Positions 63,849 through 64,000 of a stretch of DNA of 64,000 bases are shown here, piece after piece. The DNA comes from Tetracentron sinense (Eukaryota > Streptophyta > Magnoliopsida > Trochodendrales > Trochodendraceae). The translations under genes and the position numbers were made by a program. The notes beneath the pieces are model-generated. The model ran no database searches. It was given only the letters and a program-made list of their open reading frames with translations, and was not told where the DNA came from. The first letter of the stretch is position 1, and every line of letters starts with the position of its first letter. Where the stretch lies: contig CM026568.1 of the NCBI GenBank assembly GCA_015143295.1, positions 19,412,607-19,476,606 on the forward strand. The letters are read 5' to 3'.

Positions 63849-63873
63849 ATGTCGGTAGAATAATTACCGACAT
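63849..63873. other. Perfect 9-bp hairpin with 7-base loop
   Basis: ATGTCGGTA, loop GAATAAT, TACCGACAT. Shares the CGGTA-N7-TACCG core with 63179-63211, and both are followed by a TTGTTTGCAG/TTGTTGCAG stretch. Confidence 0.85.
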
Positions 63874-64000
63874 TATGGATTGTTTTGTTGCAGGTGCATT
63901 AGCTCGCATTTGGTGAGGCCCTGGTCCAATCCAGTGCCTGTTTTGGGTCTCTAAGACTCTCATGCAACTCCCCTTAACTCCCCATGCCTTGGGGTGTAGT

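Larger units (their letters stand above)
62818..64000 (+). repeat. Possible start of a Gypsy LTR running off the window
   Basis: TGTCAGCACCCCATTTTTAC resembles the start of many plant Gypsy LTRs. It is followed by CCTTAGGCCC, AAACCCTAG-rich text and a TATA-less CACCTATAAAATCAG near 63373-63387, which could be a core promoter. It overlaps the inverted LTR end just listed, so one of the two borders must be wrong. No matching second LTR is in the window. Confidence 0.35.

Overview
This is plant nuclear DNA, and its only host gene is a split MADS-box gene. Five exons on the minus strand (46478-46662, 16832-16910, 16484-16545, 16195-16294, 14796-14837) have GT-AG borders, matching phases and the exon lengths usual for the AGL2/SEPALLATA subfamily (185, 79, 62, 100 and 42 bp). 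They encode the MADS domain, the I region and most of the K domain of a SEP1/2-like floral identity factor. Intron 1 is about 29.6 kb. Intron 5 runs off the left edge (at least 14.8 kb), so exons 6 onward lie outside the window. The organism is a flowering plant with a repeat-rich genome. The protein looks closest to magnoliid or early-diverging AGL2-type proteins, but that is an impression from memory and not a measured placement.

Nearly everything else is mobile DNA. Positions 1-14751 are a Tork-type Ty1/Copia element in gene orientation, inserted 40 bp inside intron 5. It is itself split by a complete Tekay/Del-type chromovirus (567-10864, TSD CCAAT) with 2.5-2.6 kb LTRs, gag, protease, RT, RNase H, integrase and chromodomain. 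That element carries three single-base deletions and two nonsense changes, plus a 146-bp AT-rich GT-AG segment that looks like an intron between gag and protease.

Intron 1 (16911-46477) holds, in order: LTR fragments; a small LTR element (about 19658-21540) whose only long ORF fuses a PHD-like zinc finger to a Ty3/Gypsy integrase tail; two decayed Copia elements, one with a solo LTR inside gag and a triplicated RT segment; two LINE 3' ends; a head-to-tail row of Helitron-like elements (35717 to about 38355); a long-TIR element (38366-39504); and a complete Copia element (40230-45045, TSD GTTGA).

Upstream of the MADS start codon (46663-64000) lie a CT-rich leader, a short Helitron, a Tourist-like MITE, many foldback MITEs sharing a TTAACYRYGGTTAA core, an internally deleted Copia element keeping only gag and protease (52011-54558, TSD ATTGC), a reverse-oriented Gypsy-like LTR (about 61071-62830), and what may be the start of another LTR running off the right end. 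No rRNA, tRNA gene or CRISPR array was recognised.
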